Shown: piece by piece, positions 35,341 to 46,610 of the stretch
Layout: every line of letters starts with the position of its first letter
How positions within the stretch are numbered: the first letter of the stretch is position 1
Origin: Sphingopyxis sp. H053
Lineage (GTDB): Bacteria; Pseudomonadota; Alphaproteobacteria; Sphingomonadales; Sphingomonadaceae
Reading direction: 5' to 3'
Length of the DNA stretch: 64,000 bases
NCBI RefSeq assembly: GCF_001468225.1
Contig: NZ_LNRU01000008.1
Span: 124,001-188,000, forward strand
The notes under the pieces: model-generated
Told to the model about the DNA's origin: nothing
Database searches by the model: none
Seen by the model: the letters and a program-made list of their open reading frames with translations, nothing else
Program-made: the position numbers and the translations under genes

Positions 35341-36165
35341 ATGGCCATGGGAGAGATGAAGGAAACGACGCACCGCGTCGCGGGTGGCTATGACATCCAC
35401 ATCAAGGAAGCGGGCGAAGGCCCGGCGCTGGTGTTCGTCCACGGCAGCGGCCCCGGCGCATCGGGACTGTCCAATTTCCGGCAGAATGTCGATGCGTTCG
35501 TCGCGGCCGGCTACCGCGTCATCCTGCCCGACCTGATCGGCTATGGCGCCTCGTCGCAGCCCGAAGACATCGACTATACGCTGACCTTGTTCACCGACAC
35601 GCTGTACGATGCGCTGAAGGCGCACGGGATCGACAAGGCGACGCTGATCGGCAACTCGCTCGGCGGCGGCGTCGCGATCCAGATGACGCAGGACCATCCC
35701 GAATTCACCGAGCGCCTGATCCTGATGGCGCCCGGCTGCATCGAGGAGCTCGACGTCTATTTCGCGATGCCCGGCATCGCCGACATGCGCTCCTCGTTCG
35801 GCAGCCCCGACTTCAGCCTCGCCGACCAGCGGCGCCTCGGCGAAAATCTGGTCTATGACCCGAAGCACATCACCGATGCGCTCGTCGAGGAACGTTTCGC
35901 GGTCGCGAGCCGGCAGCCCAAGGAGGTGATCACGCGGATGCGGACGCATAATGTCCGGCCGCGGCTCGGCGAGATCAAGGTCCCGATCCTGCTTTTCTGG
36001 GGCCAGAACGAACGCTTCATGCCGCTCTCGGGCATCCAGTATTTCTTCGAAGCGTGCGACGATGTGCGCTGTGTGACCTTCAACAAGGTCGGCCACTGGG
36101 TGCAGGTCGAGCGCGCGAGCGAGTTCAACCGCTATGCGATCGAGTTCCTCGATGAGCATCGCTGA
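35341..36165 (+). CDS. hsaD: Meta-cleavage product hydrolase HsaD/BphD type
   Basis: 274 residues, alpha/beta hydrolase that cleaves the C-C bond of 4,9-DSHA-type products. Oxyanion HGSGPGASG, nucleophile S106 in GNSLGGG, catalytic H252 in GHWVQVER. At the acid position HsaD/BphD have Asp in an xEDR/DR context; here GQNERFMP places Glu224, an uncommon substitution. Gap of six bases after hsaA. Confidence 0.9.
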   Translation: MAMGEMKETTHRVAGGYDIHIKEAGEGPALVFVHGSGPGASGLSNFRQNVDAFVAAGYRVILPDLIGYGASSQPEDIDYTLTLFTDTLYDALKAHGIDKATLIGNSLGGGVAIQMTQDHPEFTERLILMAPGCIEELDVYFAMPGIADMRSSFGSPDFSLADQRRLGENLVYDPKHITDALVEERFAVASRQPKEVITRMRTHNVRPRLGEIKVPILLFWGQNERFMPLSGIQYFFEACDDVRCVTFNKVGHWVQVERASEFNRYAIEFLDEHR

Positions 36166-36940
36166 AACTTACGGGCGCGAGCTTTATGCGGCGCTGCGCG
36201 ACCGGCGCACGGTTGAACCGCTGATCGCGCGCGATGCCTCGCTGACGATCGACGACGCCTATGCGATCAGCCTCGACTTCCTGTCGCGGCGGCTGAAGGA
36301 CGGCGAGCGCGTCGTCGGCAAGAAGATCGGCGTCACGTCGAAGGCGGTGCAGGACATGCTGGGCGTTCACCAGCCCGATTTCGGCTTCCTCACCGACTGG
36401 ATGTATGTCGAGGGCGATATCGATATCGACGCGAAAGCGCTGATCGCGCCGCGCGCCGAGGCAGAGATCGCGTTCATCCTGAAGGACAGCCTGAACGGCC
36501 CGGGCGTGACCGCCGCCGACGTGATTGCGGCAACCGCGAGCATCGCCCCCTGTTTCGAGATCGTCGACAGCCGCATCACCGACTGGAAGATCGGCATTGT
36601 CGACACGGTTGCCGACAACGCCTCGTGCGGGGTCTTCGTGCTCGGCAAGGAACGTATCGATCCGCGCGGGCTCGATCTTCCGAACCTGCATGTCGCGGTC
36701 GCGAAAAACGGATCGCCGCTGTCCGAAGGCTATGGCCATGCGGTTCAGGGCGACCCCGCGCAGGCGGTCGCGTGGCTCGCCAATACGCTCGGCGCGCACG
36801 GCGTGACGCTCGATGCCGGCGACATCATCCTGTCGGGCAGCCTCGTGCCGCTCGCGCCCGCGGTGAAGGGCGACATCTTCGAAATGATCCTCGGCGACGG
36901 GCGCCGCACGCTCGGCCATTGCGTCGCGCGTTTTGTATAA
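36152..36940 (+). CDS. hsaE: 2-hydroxypenta-2,4-dienoate hydratase
   Basis: 262 residues, fumarylacetoacetate-hydrolase-fold hydratase (MhpD/HsaE/TesE): GKKIGVTSKAVQDMLG and RAEAEIAFIL, with metal-ligand acids in that segment, and FEIVDSRITDWKI. It hydrates the dienol released by HsaD. The ATG at 36152 overlaps the hsaD end by 14 bases. Confidence 0.92.
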   Translation: MSIAETYGRELYAALRDRRTVEPLIARDASLTIDDAYAISLDFLSRRLKDGERVVGKKIGVTSKAVQDMLGVHQPDFGFLTDWMYVEGDIDIDAKALIAPRAEAEIAFILKDSLNGPGVTAADVIAATASIAPCFEIVDSRITDWKIGIVDTVADNASCGVFVLGKERIDPRGLDLPNLHVAVAKNGSPLSEGYGHAVQGDPAQAVAWLANTLGAHGVTLDAGDIILSGSLVPLAPAVKGDIFEMILGDGRRTLGHCVARFV

Positions 36941-36943
36941 GGA

Positions 36944-37894
36944 ATGGCAATGACACGGGTGAAGGCGGCGATCATCGGATCGGGCAATATCGGCACCGAC
37001 CTGATGATCAAGATGATCAAATATCCGCAGAATATGGAGCTGGTGGCGGTCGTCGGCATCGACGAGAAGTCCGAAGGACTCGCGATGGCGCGCGAACGCG
37101 GCGTGGCGACAACGCATGAAGGCATCGACGGGCTCAAGGCCATGGACGTCTATCCCGAGATCGGCATCGTGTTCGACGCGACCAGCGCCTATGCGCACAA
37201 GGTGCACGACGCCGCGCTGCGCGCCGACGGCAAGCAGGTCGTCGACCTGACCCCCGCCGCGATCGGCCCCTATACGATCCCGACCGTCAACGGCGAGGAC
37301 AACCTCGACGCCGGCAACGTCAATATGGTGACCTGCGGCGGACAGGCGACGATCCCGATGGTCGCCGCGGTCAGCCAGGTCGCGACCGTCCATTATGCCG
37401 AGATCGTCGCGTCGGTCTCGTCGCGCTCGGCGGGCCCCGGCACCCGCGCCAACATCGACGAGTTCACCCGCACGACTGCCGGAGCGATCGAAAAGGTCGG
37501 CGGCGCAGCGCAGGGCAAGGCGATCATCATCCTCAACCCCGCCGAGCCGCCGATGATCATGCGCGACACGGTGTTCACCCTGTCCGAAGGCGCCGACGAG
37601 GACACCATCCGTGCCAGCGTCGAGGCGATGGTGAAAAAGGTGCAAGCCTATGTGCCCGGCTATCGCCTGAAGCAGGAAGTGCAGTTCGAGCGCTTCGGCG
37701 ACAACAACAAGCTCAAGATTCCCGGGCGCGGCGAGTTTACGGGCATCAAGACGATGATCCTGCTCGAGGTCGAGGGCGCGGGCGATTATCTGCCCCCCTA
37801 TTCGGGCAATCTCGACATTATGACCGCCGCCGCCAAGGCGACCGGCGAACTGCTCGCGGAGCGTATTCGCGAAGGAAAGAAGGTGGTCGCATGA
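36944..37894 (+). CDS. hsaG: Acetaldehyde dehydrogenase (acylating)
   Basis: 316 residues of the DmpF/HsaG family: NAD-binding [12 protein letters not shown], active-site Cys in [10 protein letters not shown], and later [18 protein letters not shown]. It turns acetaldehyde/propanal into the CoA ester, channelled from the aldolase. Starts three bases after hsaE; MAM allows either 36944 or 36950. Confidence 0.94.
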   Translation: MAMTRVKAAIIGSGNIGTDLMIKMIKYPQNMELVAVVGIDEKSEGLAMARERGVATTHEGIDGLKAMDVYPEIGIVFDATSAYAHKVHDAALRADGKQVVDLTPAAIGPYTIPTVNGEDNLDAGNVNMVTCGGQATIPMVAAVSQVATVHYAEIVASVSSRSAGPGTRANIDEFTRTTAGAIEKVGGAAQGKAIIILNPAEPPMIMRDTVFTLSEGADEDTIRASVEAMVKKVQAYVPGYRLKQEVQFERFGDNNKLKIPGRGEFTGIKTMILLEVEGAGDYLPPYSGNLDIMTAAAKATGELLAERIREGKKVVA

Positions 37895-38937
37895 GCGCGC
37901 AATTCAACGTCGAGGCGGGCGACAAGCTCTATATCCAGGACGTCACGCTGCGCGACGGGATGCACGCGATCCGCCATATGTATGGCATCGCCGAGGTGAA
38001 GGCGATCGCCAAGGCGCTCGACGACGCGGGGGTTGACGCGATCGAGGTCGCGCATGGCGATGGCCTGAGCGGCGCGAGCTTCAACTATGGCTTCGGCGCA
38101 CACACCGACTGGGAATGGCTGGAAGCGGTCGCATCGGTGCTCACCAAATCGGTGCTCACCACGCTGATCCTGCCGGGCGTCGGCACGGTCGAGGAACTTC
38201 GCCGAGCCTATGACCTCGGCGTCCGTTCGGTGCGCGTCGCGACGCATTGCACCGAGGCCGATGTGTCGAAGCAGCATATCGGCATCGCGCGCGACCTCGG
38301 CATGGACGTCGCGGGCTTCCTGATGATGAGCCATATGATCGAGCCCGAAGCGCTCGCGAGCCAGGCCCTGCTGATGGAAAGCTATGGCGCCCAATGCGTC
38401 TATGTCACCGACAGCGGCGGCGCGCTCGACATGGACGGCGTCAAGGCGCGGCTCGAAGCCTATGACCGCGTGCTCAAGCCCGAAACGCAGCGCGGCATGC
38501 ACGCGCACCACAATCTATCGCTCGGCGTCGCGAACAGCATCGTCGCGGCGCAGGTGGGCGCGGTGCGTATCGACGCCTCGCTCACCGGCATGGGTGCGGG
38601 CGCGGGCAACGCGCCGCTCGAGGTCTTCATCGCCGCCGCCGACCGCAAGGGCTGGAACCATGGCTGCGACGTCAATGCGCTGATGGACGCCGCCGAGGAT
38701 CTGGTGCGTCCGCTTCAGGATCGCCCGGTCCGCGTCGACCGCGAAACGCTCGCGCTCGGCTATGCGGGCGTCTATTCGAGCTTCCTGCGTCACGCCGAAA
38801 AGGCGGCCGAAACCTATGGTCTCGACACGCGCACGATCCTCGTCGAACTCGGCCGTCGCAAGATGGTCGGCGGGCAGGAGGATATGATCGTCGACGTCGC
38901 GCTCGACATGCTGAAGGCGCGCGAGACCGCCGCATGA
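37891..38937 (+). CDS. hsaF: 4-hydroxy-2-oxovalerate aldolase
   Basis: 348 residues, DRE-TIM metallolyase: [12 protein letters not shown] with R and D of the catalytic pair, [15 protein letters not shown] with the metal-binding HAHHN, and the C-terminal helices that dock hsaG. ATG overlaps hsaG's stop (ATGA). With hsaG it forms the bifunctional channelling complex. Confidence 0.94.
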   Translation: MSAQFNVEAGDKLYIQDVTLRDGMHAIRHMYGIAEVKAIAKALDDAGVDAIEVAHGDGLSGASFNYGFGAHTDWEWLEAVASVLTKSVLTTLILPGVGTVEELRRAYDLGVRSVRVATHCTEADVSKQHIGIARDLGMDVAGFLMMSHMIEPEALASQALLMESYGAQCVYVTDSGGALDMDGVKARLEAYDRVLKPETQRGMHAHHNLSLGVANSIVAAQVGAVRIDASLTGMGAGAGNAPLEVFIAAADRKGWNHGCDVNALMDAAEDLVRPLQDRPVRVDRETLALGYAGVYSSFLRHAEKAAETYGLDTRTILVELGRRKMVGGQEDMIVDVALDMLKARETAA

Positions 38938-40406
38938 CGGGCTTCTCCGCCGCTCGCCCCTTTCCTCACGAACAGGTCGAGCGCTGGGACGCCGAGACCG
39001 ATGTCGCGATCGTCGGCTTCGGCGCCGCGGGCGCGTGCGCGGCGATCGAGGCGGCCGAAGCCGGCGCCGCGGTGGTGCTGTTCGAGGCGGCCTCGGGCAG
39101 CGGCGGCGCCTCGGCATTGTCGGGGGGCGAAATCTACCTCGGCGGCGGCGGCGGCACCGACGCGCAGCGCGCCGCGGGCTTTGCCGATACCACCGAAGCG
39201 CTCGAAGCCTATCTGATGATGGCGGGCGGCCCCGATGCCGATGCCGCCAAGGTTGCGCTCTATGCGCGCGAAAGCCTCGGCCATTATCAATGGCTCAAGG
39301 ATCAGGGGATTCCCCACAAAGGGACATTCCTTCCCGGCAAGATCATCGAGCCCGCCGAAGACGACACGCTGATCTGGTCGGGCAGCGAGGCCGCTTGGCC
39401 CTTTTCCGAGGCGGCCGCCCCGGCGCCGCGCGGGCACACGATCCAGTTCATGGGCTGGGGCGGCGGGCGCAAGCTGATGGACATATTCGAAGCGCGGGTT
39501 CGCGCGCTCGGCGTCGACGTTCAATGCGATGCGCGCGTGCTGTCGCTCGTCGTCGACACCGACGCCCGCGTCACCGGCCTGGTCGTCCGCCTCGACGGCC
39601 AGCCGCGATTTATTCGCGCGCGCAAGGGCGTGATCCTCGCCACCGGCGGTTTCTGCATGAACGACGACATGCTCCGCCGCCACGCGCCGCAAACGCTGCG
39701 CCTCGCGAACCCGATCGGCGAGAACGACAATGGTTCGGGCATCTTGATGGGTATGGGCGCCGGCGGCGATGCGATCCACATGGACGAGTTTTTCACCACC
39801 TGCCCGTGGATCATGCCCGAAAGCCTCGTGAAAGGCATTTTCGTCAACGAACGCGGGCAGCGCTTCATCAACGAGGATTGTTATCATGGGCGGGTCAGCC
39901 GGACGATGCTCGACCAGCCCGGCGACCGCGTCTTCCTGCTCGTCGACAACGCGATTTTTGCGCGGCCGCTCGACCTTGCGCGGATCGAGATCGCCGCGGT
40001 GGGCGACAGCTGGGAGGAGGTCGAACGCGAACTCGGCCTGCCCGAAAACACGCTGGCGCCGACCGTCCACATCTTCAACCGCTACGCCGCCGAAGGCCAT
40101 GATCCGATCTTCAACAAGGCGCCCGAATGGCTGAAAGTGCTCGACGAAGGCCCTTTCGCGGCGCTGGAGCTCAACATCCGCACCAGCTTCTTTTCCTTCT
40201 TCACGCTCGGCGGCCTCAACACCCGCGCGTCGGGCGAAGTGCTCGATCGCGCCGGCGAGATCGTTGCCGGTCTCTATGCCGCGGGCCGCGCCACATCGGG
40301 CCTGCCGCGCTGGGGGCATGGTTATAGCTCGGGTCTCAGCCTCGCCGACTGCACCTTCTTCGGGCGTATGGCGGGGCGGCAGGCGGCAACCGCCACGCCC
40401 GACTAA
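38934..40406 (+). CDS. FAD-dependent dehydrogenase of the KstD/fumarate-reductase family
   Basis: 490 residues. FAD motif [43 protein letters not shown] and a C-terminal [22 protein letters not shown]. The length and the altered C-terminal end ([17 protein letters not shown] rather than YPGAGATxGP) separate it from the protein at 28400, so it may act on another ring position or a degradation intermediate. ATG overlaps hsaF stop. Its own stop overlaps the stop of the convergent SDR. Confidence 0.8.
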   Translation: MTGFSAARPFPHEQVERWDAETDVAIVGFGAAGACAAIEAAEAGAAVVLFEAASGSGGASALSGGEIYLGGGGGTDAQRAAGFADTTEALEAYLMMAGGPDADAAKVALYARESLGHYQWLKDQGIPHKGTFLPGKIIEPAEDDTLIWSGSEAAWPFSEAAAPAPRGHTIQFMGWGGGRKLMDIFEARVRALGVDVQCDARVLSLVVDTDARVTGLVVRLDGQPRFIRARKGVILATGGFCMNDDMLRRHAPQTLRLANPIGENDNGSGILMGMGAGGDAIHMDEFFTTCPWIMPESLVKGIFVNERGQRFINEDCYHGRVSRTMLDQPGDRVFLLVDNAIFARPLDLARIEIAAVGDSWEEVERELGLPENTLAPTVHIFNRYAAEGHDPIFNKAPEWLKVLDEGPFAALELNIRTSFFSFFTLGGLNTRASGEVLDRAGEIVAGLYAAGRATSGLPRWGHGYSSGLSLADCTFFGRMAGRQAATATPD

Positions 40407-41275
40407 TAGACGATCGCGGGGTTCGGCTCGCGCGGGCTGCCCAGCATCTCGCGGTGCGACGGCGGCGTCTTGCCGCGGTCGGTGATGCCATAGCGTCCCG
40501 CAATCTCTGCGCCGATGACGGTGTGCCCCGACAGCTCGTCGCCCTGGGGGTCGCTGGCGATCGCGTGGATGATGTGCCCGGTGAACTGCGGCATCTCGGC
40601 CATCGCCATGAAGCCTTCATATTGCTCCTTGTGGACCTCGGCCGCGCCCAGCGCACGCTCGGTGATCTGCGGCCCCAGCCAGATCGAGACGGTGCGAACG
40701 CCATGCGGGCGGAAATCGACCGCCATGTCGTGCGCGAACTTGTCGACGCCCGCTTTCTGCGCGCCATAGGCCGCGCCGTGCATGTAGCAGCTGGCACCGA
40801 AGGAGGAGGTGAAGGCGATCAGCCCTGATTTCTGTTCCACCATCATCGCGGCGGCGTGCCAGCTCGCGACATAGGCCGAACGCAGCCCGACGTTCAGGAT
40901 TTCGACCGCCGCAAGCTCCTTTTCCCAGAAGGGCGCCTGCGTGATGAGCTGGTGATGGATATAGGTCGCGTTGTTCACGAGGATGTCGAGCCGCCCCGAA
41001 TCCTTGCGTACCCGTTCGAAAAGCGCCGCGACCTGCGCATCGTCGGCGTGGTCGCAAGCGACCGCGACGCCCTTGCCGCCCGCCGCCGTCACCGCCGCGG
41101 CGGTTTCGTGGATGGTCCCCGCCAGCGGCGCGCCGTCCCACCCCGTCGCATCGCTGCGATCGCTGCTACGGCCGGTGACATAGACCGTCATCCCCTTTTC
41201 GCCGAGACCGATCGCAATGCCCTTGCCCGCGCCGCGGCTGGCGCCCGTCACGACGGCGATTGCCGGATTTGCCAT
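40403..41275 (-). CDS. SDR family oxidoreductase
   Basis: 290 residues. TGASRGAGKG cofactor motif and VTGRSSDRS (NADP-like Arg), NNAT, catalytic SSFGASCYMHGAAYGAQK, where the Tyr-Lys is YGAQK. The C-terminal extension (GRYGITDRGKTPPSHR) is longer than a usual SDR. GGGAGA lies five bases before the ATG. Follows the Baeyer-Villiger gene by 26 bases; stop codons of this gene and the FAD gene at 38934 overlap. Confidence 0.85.
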   Translation of the reverse strand: MANPAIAVVTGASRGAGKGIAIGLGEKGMTVYVTGRSSDRSDATGWDGAPLAGTIHETAAAVTAAGGKGVAVACDHADDAQVAALFERVRKDSGRLDILVNNATYIHHQLITQAPFWEKELAAVEILNVGLRSAYVASWHAAAMMVEQKSGLIAFTSSFGASCYMHGAAYGAQKAGVDKFAHDMAVDFRPHGVRTVSIWLGPQITERALGAAEVHKEQYEGFMAMAEMPQFTGHIIHAIASDPQGDELSGHTVIGAEIAGRYGITDRGKTPPSHREMLGSPREPNPAIVY

Positions 41276-41301
41276 GTCACTCTCCCTATTGGGCGTCGCC
41301 T

Positions 41302-42780
41302 TCAGGCGGCAACTTCGGCCTTCACCATCTCGAAATCGGCGAAAACGGGCTTCGCCATCACATCGGCGAAATGGCCGTAGCTCCACGGCCAGGTCATCGG
41401 CACGCCATCCTTGCCCAGATACCAGCTCGAACAGCCCGACGCGAAGATCGTGCCTTTGGCAGCCTCGGTCCGCGCGTCGTCATAACGCGCCATGGCGTCG
41501 GGCGTGACGCAGATTTCGTCGCATTCGCCGCTCGTCACCTTGTCGAGGAGCTGCTCGATATAGCCCCATTGACGTTCAGCGACGTCGATCAGCGAGAAAT
41601 TGCCGACCGGCCCCGTCGGCCCGTTGAGGAAGAAGAAGTTCGGGAAATCGGGGAGCGAGATCGCGTTGTACGCGGTCGCGTGCTTCGCCCACATGTCGTC
41701 GAGCGACGCGCCGCCGCGCCCGGTCACGACCGCGGGGCGAATGAAGCGGTCGGCGTGAAAACCCGTCGCGAGGATGATGAGGTCGAGTTCGTGGAGCACG
41801 CCGTCGCTCGTCCGGATACCCTGCGGCTCGATGCGCTCGATCCCCTCGATCACGATGTCGACGTCATGCTGCTGCACGACCTGATAATAATCGGGCGAGA
41901 AGATCAGCCGCTTGCACGCTGCACGGTAATTCGGGCGCAACCGCTCGCGAAGCACCGGGTCGGCGACGCCCTGTTCCAGATTGTCGCGCACGATCGTTTC
42001 GATAATGTGCATCTCTTCGCTGTCGGGCTTGATGATGCCCGCGGTGAAACGCAGCACATTCGCCTGATAGTCGGGATCGTAACGAACCGCGTCGATCAGC
42101 GCCGGGTCGCGGCGGAACGCCTCGCGCTGCTCCTCGGAATAAGGCGTGTTCGGCATCGGCATGATCCATTGCGGCGAGCGCTGGAAATGGCCGAGCTTGC
42201 CCGCGCGCGCGGCGAGCGCAGAGACGAGCTGGACCCCGGTCGAACCGCTGCCGACGACGCCGATGCGCTTGCCGTCGAGCGCGATCGCATCGTCCCAGCG
42301 CGCGCTGTGCGCGACGGTGCCGGCGAAGCTGCCCAGCCCCTCGATCTCGGGCATCCGCGGATGATGAAGGACGCCCGTCGCGGTGATGACGACATCGGCC
42401 TCGACGGTCATCCCCGGCTTGGTCGTGACGGTCCAGACGCCGTCCGCATAGGTGCAGCTATCGACCTCCTGCCCGAAATGCGCGACCTCGCGCAGGCCGA
42501 AACGATCGGTCACATCTTCGAAATAGTCCTGGATCTCGGGACCCGGCGCCAGATAGCTGCTCCACTCGGCATTGGGCGCGAAGCTGTAGGTATAGGCGTG
42601 CGCGGGAACGTCGCAGTTGAGCCCCGGATAGCGGTTCTCGCGCCAGGTGCCGCCGATCGTGTGCGCCTTTTCGAGAAGCGTGACGTTGCGATAGCCCGCC
42701 TCGCGCAGCCGGATCGCCGCCAATATCCCCGACATGCCCGCGCCGATGACGACATATCGCAGGTCCAGATTGCGCCCCAC
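41302..42780 (-). CDS. Baeyer-Villiger-type flavin monooxygenase
   Basis: 492 residues. FAD motif VIGAGMSGILAA, the fingerprint FAGTVAHSARWDD (FxGxxxHxxxW, with Asp in place of the final Pro), and NADPH motif VVGSGSTGVQL. Start is a GTG at 42780 with GGAG six bases upstream. Such enzymes insert oxygen next to a ketone, e.g. at C17 or C20 of a steroid. It borders the integrase stub, and so is the right edge of the core steroid block. Confidence 0.87.
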   Translation of the reverse strand: MGRNLDLRYVVIGAGMSGILAAIRLREAGYRNVTLLEKAHTIGGTWRENRYPGLNCDVPAHAYTYSFAPNAEWSSYLAPGPEIQDYFEDVTDRFGLREVAHFGQEVDSCTYADGVWTVTTKPGMTVEADVVITATGVLHHPRMPEIEGLGSFAGTVAHSARWDDAIALDGKRIGVVGSGSTGVQLVSALAARAGKLGHFQRSPQWIMPMPNTPYSEEQREAFRRDPALIDAVRYDPDYQANVLRFTAGIIKPDSEEMHIIETIVRDNLEQGVADPVLRERLRPNYRAACKRLIFSPDYYQVVQQHDVDIVIEGIERIEPQGIRTSDGVLHELDLIILATGFHADRFIRPAVVTGRGGASLDDMWAKHATAYNAISLPDFPNFFFLNGPTGPVGNFSLIDVAERQWGYIEQLLDKVTSGECDEICVTPDAMARYDDARTEAAKGTIFASGCSSWYLGKDGVPMTWPWSYGHFADVMAKPVFADFEMVKAEVAA

Positions 42781-43146
42781 TATCCACTCCAGTTTTCCGA
42801 TTGCTCTTGCCCCGTTCCCTACGGCCGCTGCCGGGCGCCCACATCACTCAAATGGACGAGATCGGGAGCAGCGTGAACAGAAGCGCGTGTCGAGTCCGCC
42901 ACCGTCGGAGATCTTGTGGGGCTTTAGGCGGGGGTCGGCTTGCCGAATAATTGCTTCACTCAATGGCACTTGGTAACGCTCCTCTGTTGGAGCGGCCGAG
43001 TGCGTCAAAGACATTGAGATCGTCTCATATCGCGAAGCTGTGAAAAGATGGGCAGCCAATTCCGTTATGGGCCGGCTACGCACGATAGGCATAGGGGAGA
43101 CAGGTGCGGAAAGCGGATATCACCCGACGGGCGAATATCTCTGCGG
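42781..43146. other. Block boundary region with integrase debris
   Basis: 366 bases with no intact gene. The central part encodes the first part of a tyrosine integrase (see 42844-42969). No tRNA gene, direct repeat or inverted repeat typical of an attachment site could be seen in it. It separates steroid genes from the unrelated stress/glycan genes. Confidence 0.5.
42844..42969 (-). pseudogene. Truncated tyrosine recombinase (integrase) N-terminus
   Basis: From a GTG at 42969, with GAGGAG ten bases upstream, comes VPLSEAIIRQADPRLKP then HKISDGGGL. This is the opening of P4/DUF4102-type integrases (PLTDxAIRxAKPxxKPYKLSDGGGL). After the Leu the similarity stops (DTRFCSRC) and a stop follows at 42844-42846, so about 26 of ~400 residues remain. 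The frame stays open upstream to 43092, but that part is not integrase-like. Confidence 0.6.
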
Positions 43147-44382
43147 TCAGAACTTCCGATGGAAGCTGACTAAATCTGCGTCCGGGTCACCGTAGCCGCA
43201 GATCAAGCCGCGCAAAATCTGGGCCGCCATCATCGAGAAGGTGATGCCATTCCCGCCATACCCCATCGCGGCATAGCAGTTCGGCATGCCCGGGATGCGG
43301 CCGATGGTCGGTGTCCCCACCGGGCTGTCACCGAAGCTGCCGGCCCAGCTATAAGTGGGCGTGGCGTCGACGCCCGGCAGCAAAGCCGCAAGCTTTAGGG
43401 ACAACGTCGCTGCCTTGTCGGGAAGCTTGGCATCGCGGAGCTCCGCATCGCCGATTTCCTCATCCTCGCCGCCGCAAATGATTTCTCCGCGTGGGGTGGT
43501 CCGGATGTACAGGTACGGATCGGCGGCTTCCCAGATCATCGCGGCGGTCGGCCAGATGGCGCGAGGCTGCGGGCGCGTCGCGATCGACCAGCTCGAGATG
43601 ATCTTGTTTCCCTTGCGTGGGATGCCTTTCATCATCTCATAGCCCGTCGCCATCACGGCATGGCGCGCGCGAATAGCTGGTCCGCGAGCCGACACCAGAG
43701 TTACACCATCGCCCGTGGGCACTAAGTCGCAGATATCGACTGGCGAATAGAGCCGGGCGCCGCGCGCCAGCGCGACGTTCAGATAACCCGCGGTGAGACG
43801 ACGCGGATCGGCGGAGTAATTGCCGAAGCCGATCAGCGCGTGACGTCCCTTGATCCCGTAGCGCTCCTGCACGGCAGCGGGCTTGAGCAGCTCGACCTCG
43901 AAGCCAGCGCGTCGCCGGGCGTCGGCCTCGATCGCGAGACCGCCCGCGTCGAGCACATCGCCATCGAGATAGATCGAGCCGCGCGTCGCGCCATCGACGG
44001 CGAGGCCCAGCCGTTCGGTCCGTTCGCGCAGTGCATCGACCGATTGGCGCGAGCGGCGCCAGATGCGTTCGGCCTTCTCGCGACCGATCCGCTCGGCCAT
44101 CAGGGTCAGCGGCGTATCGAGCTCATATTGCAGCATCGCGGTCGACGCGGCGGTCGATCCTTCGGCCGGGCCCCGGCGATCGACGATGACGGTGTTGAGT
44201 CCCGCGTCCGACAGCGCTTCCGCGATCAGCGCGCCCGATACGCCGGCCCCAACGACGACCACGTCGCACGCGATGTCCCGTGTCAGCGGCTGTGCGGCGA
44301 TAGCGGGACGGCGCCGCGCCGACCAGATCGACTGGCCGGTCCGGAGGTCGCGATGATGGGTAGCCGATGCCCGGCTCACCAA
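43147..44382 (-). CDS. FAD-dependent oxidoreductase of the DAO (DadA/GlpD-like) family
   Basis: Up to 411 residues. FAD motif VVVGAGVSGALIAEALSDAG near 41-60, GSTAASTAMLQYELDTPL, and a C-terminal GYGGNGITFSMMAAQIL that contacts FAD. Members oxidise amines, D-amino acids or glycerol-phosphate. No ATG is available at the start; TTG at 44382 or GTG at 44379 are the options, ten or so bases from the catalase stop with no clear ribosome site. Last gene of the glycan/stress run. Confidence 0.78.
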   Translation of the reverse strand: MVSRASATHHRDLRTGQSIWSARRRPAIAAQPLTRDIACDVVVVGAGVSGALIAEALSDAGLNTVIVDRRGPAEGSTAASTAMLQYELDTPLTLMAERIGREKAERIWRRSRQSVDALRERTERLGLAVDGATRGSIYLDGDVLDAGGLAIEADARRRAGFEVELLKPAAVQERYGIKGRHALIGFGNYSADPRRLTAGYLNVALARGARLYSPVDICDLVPTGDGVTLVSARGPAIRARHAVMATGYEMMKGIPRKGNKIISSWSIATRPQPRAIWPTAAMIWEAADPYLYIRTTPRGEIICGGEDEEIGDAELRDAKLPDKAATLSLKLAALLPGVDATPTYSWAGSFGDSPVGTPTIGRIPGMPNCYAAMGYGGNGITFSMMAAQILRGLICGYGDPDADLVSFHRKF

Positions 44383-44391
44383 AAATGGCGA

Positions 44392-46542
<2,151 letters not shown>

Positions 46543-46610
46543 CGATCGTTCCTTCAGCCGCGGAAGGCGACACTGCTACAATCCGCCGCATCGCCATATG
46601 TTGCGTGGGC

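Noticed and set aside
33928..36159. Minus-strand open frame of over 700 codons across hsaA and hsaD.
   Set aside because: Antisense to two genes with clear catalytic motifs; composition is that of a GC-driven shadow.
42970..43092. N-terminal extension of the integrase stub as part of a real small gene.
   Set aside because: The upstream part has no integrase similarity, and the GTG at 42969 already has a ribosome site.
42781..43146. tRNA gene or attachment site at the integrase stub.
   Set aside because: No cloverleaf or direct repeat could be found by eye.
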